NCBI GenBank assembly: GCA_964475955.1
Contig: CAYYZY010000018.1
Coordinates: forward strand, 1-64,000
Source: DATKZH01 sp964475955
Lineage (GTDB): Bacteria > Planctomycetota > Planctomycetia > Pirellulales > Thermoguttaceae
Direction of reading: 5' to 3'
DNA length: 64,000 nt
A program made the translations under genes and the position numbers. This document shows positions 32,876-42,306 of the stretch, in pieces. The number at the start of each line of letters is the position of its first letter. The first letter of the stretch is position 1. The notes beneath the pieces were generated by a model. That model made no database searches, was not told the DNA's origin, and was given only the letters and a program-made list of their open reading frames with translations.

Positions 32876-35236
32876 TCAAAACGACCGATGCTCGGTGCGG
32901 GAGATGATTTCTTCCTGGAGATCGCGCCCGACGTCGACGAAGTAGTCGCTGTAACCGGCGACGCGCACGATGAGATGGCGGTACTCGTCGGGCCGCTTCT
33001 GGGCTTCGCGGAGCGTCCCGGCGTCGAACACGTTGAACTGCACGTGGTGCCCGTCCATGCGGAAATACGATCGCACCAGGCTCGCCAGCCGGTCGACGCC
33101 GTCGCCCTCGAGCACGTCGGGGGCGAAGCGCATGTTGAGCAGGGTTCCGCCGGTGCGCGCGTGATCGATCCGCCCCGCCGAGCGGATCACGGCCGTCGGC
33201 CCGCGCACGTCGGCCCCCTGGCTGGGAGAGATGCCCTCGGAAAGCGGCGATCCGGCGCGCCGGCCGTTGGGCGTGGCCCCCACGACCGAGCCGAAGTAGA
33301 CGTGCACCGTGGTCGGCAGCAGGTTCACGCGGTAGCGGCCCCCCTTCGTGTTGGGGCGGCCGTCGAGCACCTCGCAATACGCACGGAACACTTCTTCGGC
33401 GATCCAGTCGGCGCGGTCGTCGTCGTTGCCGTAGCGGGGGCCCTTGTTGCGGAGCGTCTCGCGCAGCGCTTCGCACGCCTCGAAGTCCACCGCGAGCGCG
33501 TCGAGCAGATGCCCCATGGGGAGCGTCTTCCGGTCGAACACGTGGTGATGGACGGCGGCCAGCGAATCGGTCAGTGTGCCCATCCCCACGCCTTGGATGT
33601 ACGTGGGGTTGTAGCGGGGCCCGCCGTCGTGGTAATCCCGTCCCCTTTCGATGCAGTCGTCCATCAACACCGACATGTAGGGGGCCGGCATTCGCTCGGC
33701 GTAGAGCCGCTCGATCAGGTTGTTGCCGGCGATCTTCACGTCGACGACGTACTTCAACTGCATGCGGTACGCGTCGAGGACCTGCTCGAACGAGGTGAAC
33801 GCGCGCGGGTCGCCGGTGGCCGGCCCGAGCCGCTCGCCCGACCGCGGGTCGACGCCGTCGTGCAGGGCCAGTTCGAGGATCTTGGGCCAGTTGCAGTAGC
33901 CGGTCAGCGTGCAGCTCTCCTTGCCGAACGCGCTGACGGTCACGCAGCCGCTGGGGCCGCCGCACCGGGCGTCGTCGATCCGCTTGCCGTCGTGCAGCAT
34001 CTCCTTGACGATCGCGTCGGTGTTGAACATCGACGGCTGCCCCAGCCCGGTGCGCACCACCCGGCACGCCCGGCGAAGGAAGCGGTCCGGGTTCCGCTTG
34101 CTCAACTGGATGCAGGCGCTCGGCTGAACGAGCTGCATCTCTTCCACCACTTCGAGCATCAGGTAGGAAAGCTCGTTGACCGCGTCGCCGCCGTCGGGCG
34201 TGAGGCCCCCCAGGTTCACCAGCGCGAAGTCGGTGTACGTGCCGCTCTGCTCCTCGGTGACTCCCACCTTGGGCGGCGCCGGCTGGTTGTTGAACTTGAT
34301 CCAGAAACACTGCAACAGCTCGCGCGCCTTCTCCCGCGTGAGCGTGCCGTCCTCCAGCCCCCGCACATAGAAGGGGTAGAGATGCTGATCGATTCGGCCT
34401 GGGTTGAAAGAGTCCCACGTGTTCAGCTCAGTTATGACGCCCAGGTGCACGAACCAGTAGCACTGGAGCGCCTCGTGGAACGTGCGCGGCGGGTGCGCGG
34501 GCACGTGCGCGCAGATCTCCGTGATCGCCGACAGCTCCGCCTTGCGCTCGGGGTTGGCCTCCTCGGCGGCCAGGCGCCGGGCGAGCTCCGCGTGACGCTC
34601 GGCGTTGTGGATCAGCGCGTCGACGCAGAGCGCCATCGCCTCGAGCTGCTCCCGCTTCGCCGAAGCCTCCGGATCGTTCAGGTAGTCGAGCCGATTGCGG
34701 TGCGCGGCGATCCGCTCGCGGAATTCGAGGAACCCGTGGCGATAGATCTTGTCGTCGAGGATCGCGTGGCCGGGCGACCGCTGCTCCATGAACTCGGTGA
34801 ACGCGCCCGCCTCGAAGGCCCGCCGCCACGGGTCGCTCATCCGCTCGAAGAGCCGGTCGCGGATCGTGGCGCCCGACCAGAACGGGATGATCTCCCGCTC
34901 GTAGACTCGAAACGCCTCGTCGCTGACGGCAAACCGCGTCCGCTCCCGGCCGTTGAGGATGCGCAGGTCCTCCAGGCTGTGGCAGCACAGTTCCGGGTAG
35001 GTGGGCGTCGCCTTGGGCGCGGGCCCCCGCTCGCCCACGATCAACTCGCCCGGATTGATGCAAACGCTTTTGCGCTCCATCAGGTGCTGGAACGCCAACG
35101 CCCGGCACACCGGTGCGGAGACCCGGCGCACCACGTCGCTCCGGTAGAACTCCGTCACCAACTGCGCCCGCTCCGTGGAGATGTACGGCCGGGTTTCGAC
35201 GCTCTCGCGCCGCAATCGTTCAACGCGTGCGTTCAT
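32876..35236 (-). CDS. Glycyl radical enzyme of the pyruvate formate-lyase/dehydratase family
   Basis: The 786-residue product has full family length. The radical glycine is Gly761 in RVAGYSDYF near the C-terminus and the thiyl Cys is Cys431 in GGPSGCVTVSAFGKE. Glycyl radical dehydratases and CutC-type lyases have Cys-x-Glu here with Glu as catalytic base; this protein has Thr433, so a known diol- or choline-type reaction is unlikely. FGKE then CTLTGYCNWPKILELAL resembles the hydroxyproline dehydratase-like branch. Activation would come from the radical SAM protein whose stop lies 3 bases upstream. It is oxygen-sensitive and works in anaerobic metabolism; substrate unknown. Confidence 0.9.
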   Translation of the reverse strand: MNARVERLRRESVETRPYISTERAQLVTEFYRSDVVRRVSAPVCRALAFQHLMERKSVCINPGELIVGERGPAPKATPTYPELCCHSLEDLRILNGRERTRFAVSDEAFRVYEREIIPFWSGATIRDRLFERMSDPWRRAFEAGAFTEFMEQRSPGHAILDDKIYRHGFLEFRERIAAHRNRLDYLNDPEASAKREQLEAMALCVDALIHNAERHAELARRLAAEEANPERKAELSAITEICAHVPAHPPRTFHEALQCYWFVHLGVITELNTWDSFNPGRIDQHLYPFYVRGLEDGTLTREKARELLQCFWIKFNNQPAPPKVGVTEEQSGTYTDFALVNLGGLTPDGGDAVNELSYLMLEVVEEMQLVQPSACIQLSKRNPDRFLRRACRVVRTGLGQPSMFNTDAIVKEMLHDGKRIDDARCGGPSGCVTVSAFGKESCTLTGYCNWPKILELALHDGVDPRSGERLGPATGDPRAFTSFEQVLDAYRMQLKYVVDVKIAGNNLIERLYAERMPAPYMSVLMDDCIERGRDYHDGGPRYNPTYIQGVGMGTLTDSLAAVHHHVFDRKTLPMGHLLDALAVDFEACEALRETLRNKGPRYGNDDDRADWIAEEVFRAYCEVLDGRPNTKGGRYRVNLLPTTVHVYFGSVVGATPNGRRAGSPLSEGISPSQGADVRGPTAVIRSAGRIDHARTGGTLLNMRFAPDVLEGDGVDRLASLVRSYFRMDGHHVQFNVFDAGTLREAQKRPDEYRHLIVRVAGYSDYFVDVGRDLQEEIISRTEHRSF

Positions 35237-35239
35237 CCG

Positions 35240-36223
35240 CTAACCACCTGTTCTCACCGTGAGGCCGAACGCCTCGAGGCGCCGCGCCAAGGCCCGCATC
35301 CGTTCGTCGCTCGGCGGCTCGGCCTCGAACGGATCGCCCGCCTGGGCCAATCGGCCCCGTTTCCCGCGGGCCAGCGTGTTGTAGGGAAGGATATCGATCC
35401 GCCGCGGGCCGTCAAGCGACGCCACGAACTCGCCCGTCCGCGCCACGTTGCGGTCGTCGTCGTTCACGCCGGGAATGACGGGCACGCGAATGATGATTTC
35501 CTTGCGCAGCCGGGCGAGTCGCTCGACGTTCTCCAGGATCAACCCGTTGGAGACGCCCGCGTATCGCTCGTGCACCGCGGGGTCCATGTGCTTCAGATCG
35601 CAGAGGAACAGGTCCACCCGGTCGGCGATCCGTCCGATCGTCTCCCACGGAGCGTAGCAGGTCGTATCCAGCGCCGTGCGGATCTCGCGGGCCGTGCACG
35701 CCGCGAGCAACTCGGCGAGAAAGGCGGGCTGGGCGAGCGGCTCGCCGCCGGAAAACGTCACGCCGCCGCCCGACTCGTCGTAGAAGATGACGTCGCGCTC
35801 CATCTCGGCGACCAACTCGGCGACCGTCGCGTTGCGGCCGACGATCTCGCGTGCGCCGGTAGGACAGGCCTCGACGCACGCCCCGCAGAAGTCGCACCGC
35901 TTCGGGTCGGTCGTCAGGCCGCCGCCGGCTCGAGCGATCGCCCCCCGCTCGCACGCCGCCACGCAGCGCCCGCAACCAATGCACCGGCTCGCGCGGAACG
36001 AGTGCTGGGGCGCGGGGTGCCAGCTTTCCGGGTTGTGGCACCAGCGGCACCGCAAGGGGCAGCCTTTGAGGAAGACCGTTGTGCGGATGCCCGGCCCGTC
36101 GTGAATGGCGAATCGCTTGAGGTCGAAGATGACTCCGGCCGAAGGCGCCGCTTCGGGCGTTGCCGCAGGAAGTCGCGTTGCGGATTGCCGGTTCGTTGGG
36201 GGGACGCTGGTCACCGAAATCAC
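35240..36223 (-). CDS. Glycyl-radical enzyme activating protein (radical SAM)
   Basis: The 327-residue protein starts at a GTG overlapping the ApbE stop by four bases (GTGA). The radical SAM cluster motif is CPLRCRWC, after FAIHDGPGIRTTVFLKG typical of activases. Two ferredoxin-type Cys clusters follow (CIGCGRCVAACERG and CDFCGACVEACPTG), so it belongs to the activases with two auxiliary [4Fe-4S] clusters. GGVTFSGGEPL and RVPVIPGVNDD are further activase marks. It would abstract hydrogen from Gly761 of the downstream enzyme using S-adenosylmethionine. Tight packing of the two genes supports the pairing. Confidence 0.93.
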   Translation of the reverse strand: MISVTSVPPTNRQSATRLPAATPEAAPSAGVIFDLKRFAIHDGPGIRTTVFLKGCPLRCRWCHNPESWHPAPQHSFRASRCIGCGRCVAACERGAIARAGGGLTTDPKRCDFCGACVEACPTGAREIVGRNATVAELVAEMERDVIFYDESGGGVTFSGGEPLAQPAFLAELLAACTAREIRTALDTTCYAPWETIGRIADRVDLFLCDLKHMDPAVHERYAGVSNGLILENVERLARLRKEIIIRVPVIPGVNDDDRNVARTGEFVASLDGPRRIDILPYNTLARGKRGRLAQAGDPFEAEPPSDERMRALARRLEAFGLTVRTGG

Positions 36224-37350
36224 GTTCCCTTCTCAGGCCGCCGCGGCCGGGAAGCCCGCCCGGGGGGCGTCTTGGGTTGGGCTTCGGGGAGGTCCTTCCA
36301 CCGCGAAGATTCGTACGTTTCAACCGCGCCCTCGGGGGCGCGCAAGACGAACGCGGCGGTGCCCGGCGTGTTGTCGACGAGCTTCAGGCCCGCCTCGGGG
36401 CCCAGCACGCTTACGGCCGAGGCCAGGCCGTCGGCCGTGATGCCGTCCGGCGCGATGACCGTGACACTACTATGATCGGTCAGTCCGATCCCGGTTCGGG
36501 GGTCGACCAGATGGGAATAGCGTTTCCCGTCGATCTCGACGAACTGCCGCGTGTCGCCCGAGGTGGCGATCGCCCGACGGGAGAGCCAAAGATAGCGGCT
36601 GGGCGGCTCGTCGGCCTCCAGGGCGGCCACTCCAATGAGCCAGCCGGGCTTATCCGGCGGGGGGGCCCCCAGTCGGATGTCGCCCCCGGCGTCGACCAGT
36701 GCGCGGTCGATTCCATGCTGACGGAGGGTAACGAACGCCTCGTCGATGGCGTATCCCTTGGCGATGCCGCCCAGGTCGAGCCGCATGTCCGGCCGCATCA
36801 GTTCCACTTCCTGCCGCTCGGAGTGGAGCCGGACGAGCCGGTAGCCCACGCGCTGATGGGCGGCGTCGAGCCGTTTTGCAGTGGGCAACCGCTCCCTGCG
36901 CCGGGCGCGCCGCCAGAGGCGGACGACCGGCCCCACGGTCACGTCGAAGGCCCCGTCTGTGCGTTCCGACAGGCCCTGGGCGTGACGGAGCACCTGCCAC
37001 AGTTCCTCACCGACCGCGACCGGCTTGCCGGGCCCCGACGTATCGCACAGCCGCCGTAGCTCGCTCGTGGGATCGTAGTCGCTCAGGTGCGCGTTGAGTT
37101 CGCGCACCCGGCCCAACGCGGCATCGGCCGCCCTCTCGGCGGTCGCGCGATCGGGGGCGTAGAGCACCAGCTTGACCAGCACGGCCATTTCCACACCCGA
37201 AAACTCGAACCGCTCCAGCGAGTGCCCTTCCGGGTCCTCGGCCGCGAAGGCGGCGAGAGCGAGCGTTGCCAGCGCCAGGCTTATCACCAAAAACACGTGC
37301 TCCGAAGCAGGGGATTCAAAATCGGGGGAGGCGATGTCGACGCGCGCCAT
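36220..37350 (-). CDS. apbE: ApbE-type FAD:protein FMN transferase, exported
   Basis: The 376-residue product has an N-terminal hydrophobic export segment (HVFLVISLALATLALAAFA). Family marks are DAALGRVRELNAHLSDYDPTSEL, TDGAFDVTVGPVVRLW, the flavin-site segment MRLDLGGIAKGYAIDEA, DAGGDIRLG and YSHLVDPRTG. ApbE attaches FMN to Thr/Ser of membrane electron-transfer proteins such as Rnf/Nqr subunits, using FAD and Mg2+, outside the cytoplasmic membrane. It overlaps the activase gene by four bases, so the glycyl-radical operon may be tied to a flavoprotein acceptor encoded elsewhere; no such target is in the window. Confidence 0.9.
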   Translation of the reverse strand: MARVDIASPDFESPASEHVFLVISLALATLALAAFAAEDPEGHSLERFEFSGVEMAVLVKLVLYAPDRATAERAADAALGRVRELNAHLSDYDPTSELRRLCDTSGPGKPVAVGEELWQVLRHAQGLSERTDGAFDVTVGPVVRLWRRARRRERLPTAKRLDAAHQRVGYRLVRLHSERQEVELMRPDMRLDLGGIAKGYAIDEAFVTLRQHGIDRALVDAGGDIRLGAPPPDKPGWLIGVAALEADEPPSRYLWLSRRAIATSGDTRQFVEIDGKRYSHLVDPRTGIGLTDHSSVTVIAPDGITADGLASAVSVLGPEAGLKLVDNTPGTAAFVLRAPEGAVETYESSRWKDLPEAQPKTPPGRASRPRRPEKGT

Positions 37351-37860
37351 CCTGCAGGCATGGGCGCACCCGCACGCCTACGCGCAGCGACTCACAGCTT
37401 AGACCGCCAGCCCGTATCCCTGCAATCGGCTGCCCGGCAATTCGCCTCCGGCCGCTGGTCAAGAGCGTTGTTCCCATGCCGTTGCCTATAGGGGGGGTTG
37501 ACTGGCCCCCACTTGAACTACAAGTCGAGCAACGAGTTGGGTGGCGGGCGACATGTCGCCGTTTGAGGCCGAGTGGCGTCGTCGGCGCAATTCGGCCCCG
37601 CCCCTTTGCAGCGAGAAACGGCTTGGCATAGAATATGGGCTTGCCCAGCGTTAAAATGTCCTCGTTTGGGCAAGCTGGGACATCCCGGGTTCTGGCGCAT
37701 GCGGCGTGCCTGCCGGAACCGAATCCCTCGGATTGCCATTCACCCCATTTGCCGACGCACGGCGGGTCACCTTCCCACGACGGAGCGCCACGCCGTTTCC
37801 CGCACGGACACTCGGTTCCCGGTCTGCATGTCTCGTTTCCCTGTTGCACGAGGATTGTTC
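37351..37860. other. Divergent intergenic region between apbE and the SUMF1 gene
   Basis: Promoters for both neighbours probably lie here. A hairpin-capable pair CTTGCCCA (37640-37647) and TGGGCAAG (37667-37674) is the only structure I see. I recognise no gene; the frames extending into this stretch lack protein character before 37861. Confidence 0.5.
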
Positions 37861-39066
37861 ATGACATTGACATTCGCGCGAAGGCGAGCGTTCTGGCTCC
37901 TCCTTTTTGGGGTCGCTGCCCTGCTGATGGGAGGGCTCGCCCAAACCCCCTTGATCGCCGGCGAAGACGACGCGGAGCCGGGATACTTCGATCCGAACGA
38001 CCTGCCCGCCGCCTGGTGGATGCCGTTGGCCAAACGGAGTCCTTCGCACGCGAATCCCGACGCGGAAGCCAAGGACGAGGCGGGCATGAAGCCGTACTCG
38101 GAAACGATCCCCGGCACCAGCATCACCTTCGACATGGTCCCCATCCCCGGCGGCAAGTTCCTCATGGGGAGCCCCGAGGACGAGCCCGACCGCAACGAAG
38201 ACGAAGGACCGCAGTTCGAAGCCGAGGTCGGGCCCTTCTGGATGGGTAAGTGCGAAGTCACTTGGGACGAATACGACACGTGGTGCCTCAAGCTCGACGT
38301 CCAGCGCCGCAAGCTCAACCGCGACGCGCAGGGCCAACAGCCGACCAACTGGGACATGCTCGTCGACGCCCTGGCCCGGCCCACCAACGCCTACAGCGAC
38401 ATGACCTTCGGCATGGGCCACGACGGATACCCGGCCATCTGCATGACCCAGTACGCGGCCAAGATGTACTGCAAGTGGCTCACCGCCAACACCGGCCGGT
38501 ACTACCGCCTCCCAACCGAGGCGGAATGGGAGTACGCCTGCCGGGCGGGCACCACGACCGCCTATTCCTTCGGCGACGATCTCGACGAGTTGGACGACTA
38601 CGGCTGGTACTTCGACAACTCCGACGACCAGTACCAGGAAGTCGGCGAGAAGAAGCCCAATCCCTGGGGCCTCCACGACATGCACGGCAACGTGGCCGAA
38701 TGGGTGCTCGACAAGTACACGCCGGAAGGCTACAAGGAATACGCGGGCAAGCCGCAGAAGAACCCCTTGCGTTCGCCCACCACGCTCTATCCGCGGTGCG
38801 TTCGCGGGGGCTCCTGGGACGACGATCCCGACATGCTCCGCAGCGCCGCCCGGCGGGGTTCCGATAAGGACTGGAAGATGCAGGACCCCCAAATCCCGCA
38901 GAGCATCTGGTACCACACCGACGCCAACTTCGTCGGTTTCCGTGTGGTGCGGCCGCTCGAGGAGTCCTGGAAGACCTGGGAGGAGATGAAGAAGCTCGCC
39001 GACACGTACGAGCCCGATCCGGTCATCATGAACGAGTACAAGGAGGCGCAGGGCGGCAAGGAGTAG
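37861..39066 (+). CDS. Exported SUMF1/FGE-fold protein without the copper-site cysteines
   Basis: The 401-residue product starts at an ATG with GAGG upstream and has a signal peptide (FWLLLFGVAALLMGGLAQTP). SUMF1-fold marks are FDMVPIPGGKFLMGSPEDE, MGKCEVTWDEYD, YRLPTEAEWEYACRAGT, GLHDMHGNVAEW and CVRGGSWDDDPDMLRSAAR. True formylglycine-generating enzymes have a Cys pair in the segment after GGSW; here it reads DDDPDMLRSAARRG with no Cys. It is therefore more likely a non-oxidising SUMF1-fold protein than a sulfatase activator. It lies 66 bases before a Gfo/Idh/MocA gene on the same strand. Confidence 0.85.
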   Translation: MTLTFARRRAFWLLLFGVAALLMGGLAQTPLIAGEDDAEPGYFDPNDLPAAWWMPLAKRSPSHANPDAEAKDEAGMKPYSETIPGTSITFDMVPIPGGKFLMGSPEDEPDRNEDEGPQFEAEVGPFWMGKCEVTWDEYDTWCLKLDVQRRKLNRDAQGQQPTNWDMLVDALARPTNAYSDMTFGMGHDGYPAICMTQYAAKMYCKWLTANTGRYYRLPTEAEWEYACRAGTTTAYSFGDDLDELDDYGWYFDNSDDQYQEVGEKKPNPWGLHDMHGNVAEWVLDKYTPEGYKEYAGKPQKNPLRSPTTLYPRCVRGGSWDDDPDMLRSAARRGSDKDWKMQDPQIPQSIWYHTDANFVGFRVVRPLEESWKTWEEMKKLADTYEPDPVIMNEYKEAQGGKE

Positions 39067-39132
39067 CGTAGGAGGTTTCACCCGTTCCCTTTTTCCAGCA
39101 CACCAAAAGACCTCGATAAGGAGACGCAAAGG

Positions 39133-40446
39133 ATGAGCGACACGAACAAGGCTTCGCGGCGGGATTTCCTCAAAGGCTCGACGGCGGCCGTCGCCTCGGC
39201 GGCCCTGGCCGGGGGGCTGAGCACGGCGCGCACCGCGCACGCCCAGGGCAGCGACGTGATCAAGGTGGCCCTGATCGGCGCCGGCGGCCGCGGCACGGGC
39301 GCGGTGATCCAGCAGATGAACGCCGACAAGGGCGTGAAGCTGGTGGCCGTGGCCGATGCGTTCGAGGAAAAGGCCACCGGTGCGGTGGAGAAGATCAGGA
39401 AGCAGCACCCGGAACAGGTGGCCGTCACGCCCGACCACGTCTTCGCCGGTCTCACGGCCTACAAGGAGGTGCTGGCCACCGACGCCGACCTGGTCGTGCT
39501 GGCCACCCCGCCCGGCTTCCGGCCCCAGCAGTACTGGGCCGCGGTTCAGGCGGGCAAGCAGATCTTCATGGAGAAGCCGTGCTGCGTCGACGGCCCCGGC
39601 TACCGGGTCCTGATGGAGGCCAACAAGCTGGCCGACGACAAGGGGCTGATGGTCGGCGTCGGCCTCCAGCGCCGGCACCAGCCGAACTACAAGGAGACGA
39701 TCGCCCGCATCCACGACGGCGCCTTGGGCAAGATCCTGCTCACGCGCGCCTACTGGAACGGCGGCGGCATCTGGAACCGGCCCCGCGCCGAAGACATGAC
39801 CGAGATGGAGTACCAGGTGTGGAACTGGTATCACTTCTGCTGGGTCAGCGGCGACAACATCTGCGAACAGCACATCCACAACCTCGACATCAGCAACTGG
39901 GTGATGGGCGACCAGCACCCGGTCGAGGCCAACGGCATGGGCGGCTGCACCGCCCGGTACCTGGGCGACCAGAAGGGCACCGGCCAGATCTTCGACCACC
40001 ACTTCGTCGAGTTCACCTACGAAGACGGCACCAAGCTCTACAGCCAGTGCCGCCACATGAGGAACACCTGGACGAACGTCTCCGAGGCCGCCCACGGCTG
40101 CGAGGGAACCTCGAACTGCTCCGGCCGCATCGAGGGGGCCAACGAGTGGCGCTTCCGCGGCGACAACGTCAGCGGCCACCAGCAGGAGCAGACCGACCTG
40201 ATCGCCGCCCTGCGCGCCGGCGAGCGCTACAACGAAGGCTACTACGGCGCCAACAGCAGCCTCACGGCCGTCCTGGGCCGCGAGGCCAACTACTCCGGCA
40301 AGATCGTCAAGTGGGACGACCTGGTCGAGAAGGGGAAGACCGAGTTCCCCGAGAAGCTCGCCTGGGACGCCCCCGCCCCCGTCCAAAAGGACGAAAACGG
40401 CGACTACCCGATCCCCATGCCCGGCCTCTACGACCCGTTCGCCTGA
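39133..40446 (+). CDS. Tat-exported Gfo/Idh/MocA oxidoreductase
   Basis: The 437-residue product starts at an ATG behind AAGGAG and AAAGG. ASRRDFLKGSTAAVASAALAGG is a twin-arginine signal ending near AHA. The Rossmann motif is VALIGAGGRGTG (residues ~45-56) and the family E-K-P motif is intact (Glu147-Lys148-Pro149 in FMEKPCC). The C-terminal alpha/beta domain has NICEQHIHNLDISNWVMG, a recurrent segment in planctomycete members. It probably oxidises a sugar hydroxyl with bound NAD(P). A perfect terminator hairpin follows at 40484-40524. Confidence 0.9.
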   Translation: MSDTNKASRRDFLKGSTAAVASAALAGGLSTARTAHAQGSDVIKVALIGAGGRGTGAVIQQMNADKGVKLVAVADAFEEKATGAVEKIRKQHPEQVAVTPDHVFAGLTAYKEVLATDADLVVLATPPGFRPQQYWAAVQAGKQIFMEKPCCVDGPGYRVLMEANKLADDKGLMVGVGLQRRHQPNYKETIARIHDGALGKILLTRAYWNGGGIWNRPRAEDMTEMEYQVWNWYHFCWVSGDNICEQHIHNLDISNWVMGDQHPVEANGMGGCTARYLGDQKGTGQIFDHHFVEFTYEDGTKLYSQCRHMRNTWTNVSEAAHGCEGTSNCSGRIEGANEWRFRGDNVSGHQQEQTDLIAALRAGERYNEGYYGANSSLTAVLGREANYSGKIVKWDDLVEKGKTEFPEKLAWDAPAPVQKDENGDYPIPMPGLYDPFA

Positions 40447-40761
40447 TCCCCTACGCATGACGGGATCGACCCGTAACACCACGCGCGGGACGGCCGCCCC
40501 CTTGCGGCCGTCCCGCGTTTTTTTGCGCGCAGGCCGAGTCCGGACGCACGTCGGGCGGGCGGGGTCGAGCGCGGCAAGCTCTCAGCGGCCAACCACTGCG
40601 TCCGCACGGAGTGCGCCTGCCACTCTCGAAATGCGACCTCGTCGATCCGCCGCGTTCCTAGGCCTTTTCGGGAAGCGGCCAGGGCAGGGCGATCTGTGGG
40701 GATGCGTGCTTGCACGGACGCCGGAAAACCGTGATCTCCGCTACGGGTTGCCCGACAAAGC
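40447..40761. other. Convergent intergenic region with terminator and repeat
   Basis: Between the converging oxidoreductase and FG-GAP genes lie a strong intrinsic terminator (40484-40524) and a palindromic repeat ending at the FG-GAP stop codon (40701-40764). I see no gene. Confidence 0.7.
40484..40524 (+). terminator. Intrinsic terminator
   Basis: A perfect 14-base stem (CGCGGGACGGCCGC, 40484-40497, with its complement at 40504-40517) closes a 6-base loop and is followed by seven T (40518-40524). It lies 38 bases after the Gfo/Idh/MocA stop at 40446, a textbook Rho-independent terminator. Confidence 0.93.
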
Positions 40762-40764
40762 CTA
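40701..40764. repeat. Interspersed element, copy 1 (ends at a stop codon)
   Basis: The element contains GCGTGCTTGCACG, GACGCCGGAAAACCG and ACAAAGCCTAG. A longer copy lies at 50815-50896. Its last bases CTAG include the TAG stop (40762-40764) of the minus-strand FG-GAP gene. Confidence 0.75.
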
Positions 40765-42132
40765 GTCCATCAGCCGCGCGTTGTACTGCCGCGGGTCCGG
40801 GCGGTAGCCCTTGTAGGCCGACTCGTCGAGCGGCGACGGCGTGTAGAGGTAGAGGAAGCGGTCGGCCGGGTTGTAGGTGACCAGCTCCTCGCGCCGGTCG
40901 CCGCACAGGTCGGCCGGGATGCAGAAACTCCAGAAGCTCACGCCCGGGAACTCGGGCAAATCGGCCACCAGCTCGCCCGTGGCGCGCCAGAGCTTGCCGC
41001 CGTTGTAGAGAAGCGCCGGTTGGTCGGGCCCGTCCCAGTAGACCGGCGTCATGCCGATGTTCTTCGGCGGGAAGTCGTTGAGCCGGAACTCCTTCACCAC
41101 CCGGCCCGTTGACGATACGAGCATCACCGCGGGCGTGTGGCCCTTGTGGCGCAGCACCATCTCCGGCCCCGGCAGCTCGGCCACGAAATCGGCCACGCGG
41201 ACCTCCTGCCCGTGCGGCACGAGCTTGGGGCCCAAGCTGAGGATGGCATTGCCCTCTTCGTCCATCACGTGGCCGGCACCCGAGCAGACGGCCCGCACAT
41301 GGCCGTCGTCCCACTCGGTGATCGCCACGGAGTCCATGTGGGGGCCGAGGAGCCGCTCCCAGAGGGGCGTGCCATCGTGGTCGAGCAGGTAGCAGCCGCC
41401 GGTCACTTCGTCCCGGCCGTCGCCGTCGACGTCGCCCACCGCGGGGATGTAGGCCGTGTGGCGGCCGTACTGCGTCCACCGGATCGTGTACGACCAGAGC
41501 AGTTCGAGGCGCTCGTCGAAGGCCAGCACGCGGTCGCCGAGCTTGACGACGAAGTCGCGCGGCCCGTCGGTCCCCCGGAGATTGGCCACCAGCAGGCGGT
41601 GATGGCACCAGTCGGCCATGTTCTTACCGGGCCGCCGTTGCGTGAACTCGGGCGGGGCCGCCCGGCGCTCGAGCTTGCCGGTGCGGCCGTCGCGGATTTG
41701 GATCGACGCGTCGCGCAGGTCGTGCGCGTGCTCGGTTTCCGGGCCGACGAGGAAACAGACGACCTCGGTCTGGCCGTCGCCGTCGAGATCGTGGATGGCG
41801 ACCGGGCCGGGCCGCATGGGGACCTGACCGCCGGAGCCGACCTTCCAGAGCACTTTCCCGTCGATCGTGAACGCCCCCAGGAAGCACGGCTTGGTGCCGC
41901 CCAGCGCGTTGCGGAAGACGAGGAAATCGCACCGGCCGTCGCCGGTCAGGTCGCCGATGCGCACGTCGCCGCCGCACGGCTCGTCGTCCTCGGAGACCAG
42001 CGGCGCCGGGACCGCCAGCTTTTTGTACAGAAGCGGCGCCCCCCGCTTTTCCGCGAAGGCCGACGAAACCGCGGCCAGCAGGAGCAGCGCGAGTACAGTC
42101 CGAAAACATGGATGCGAAAACATTGCGACCAT
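40762..42132 (-). CDS. Exported FG-GAP/VCBS-type beta-propeller protein
   Basis: The 456-residue product starts at an ATG with GAGGA upstream and has a signal peptide (VLALLLLAAVSSAFA). Repeated calcium-binding loops of FG-GAP/VCBS type are visible: DLTGDGRCDFLV, DLDGDGQTEVVCF, DVDGDGRDEVTGG and DLCGDRREELVTY. Strands such as GKVLWKVGSG and GTPLWERLLG alternate with them. This predicts a secreted beta-propeller, as in integrin-like proteins and some polysaccharide lyases (rhamnogalacturonan lyase-like). I see no firm catalytic signature. The stop codon lies in an interspersed repeat. Confidence 0.8.
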   Translation of the reverse strand: MVAMFSHPCFRTVLALLLLAAVSSAFAEKRGAPLLYKKLAVPAPLVSEDDEPCGGDVRIGDLTGDGRCDFLVFRNALGGTKPCFLGAFTIDGKVLWKVGSGGQVPMRPGPVAIHDLDGDGQTEVVCFLVGPETEHAHDLRDASIQIRDGRTGKLERRAAPPEFTQRRPGKNMADWCHHRLLVANLRGTDGPRDFVVKLGDRVLAFDERLELLWSYTIRWTQYGRHTAYIPAVGDVDGDGRDEVTGGCYLLDHDGTPLWERLLGPHMDSVAITEWDDGHVRAVCSGAGHVMDEEGNAILSLGPKLVPHGQEVRVADFVAELPGPEMVLRHKGHTPAVMLVSSTGRVVKEFRLNDFPPKNIGMTPVYWDGPDQPALLYNGGKLWRATGELVADLPEFPGVSFWSFCIPADLCGDRREELVTYNPADRFLYLYTPSPLDESAYKGYRPDPRQYNARLMD

Positions 42133-42306
42133 CGGTGCGTCCTCGGTCTGACGGTGTGGAAACAGAGGCCCGTAGACTGGCCTGGTCAAGAAGCCGGAAA
42201 ATGGGAGGCTTGGGGGAAATTGGCATTAAAAGGCTGTTGCGCAACTTCGTAATCTTGGACGTTTCCCAACAACCCAAGAGCGAAGGAGCGCAACAGTGGG
42301 TATATC

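Noticed and set aside
32888..36475. Plus-strand open frame of 1195 codons
   Set aside because: It is antisense to the glycyl radical enzyme, its activase and part of apbE, all with clear catalytic motifs on the minus strand.
37651..40482. Minus-strand open frame of 943 codons
   Set aside because: It is antisense to the SUMF1 and Gfo/Idh/MocA genes. The Val/Leu/Gly/His-rich translation is a shadow.
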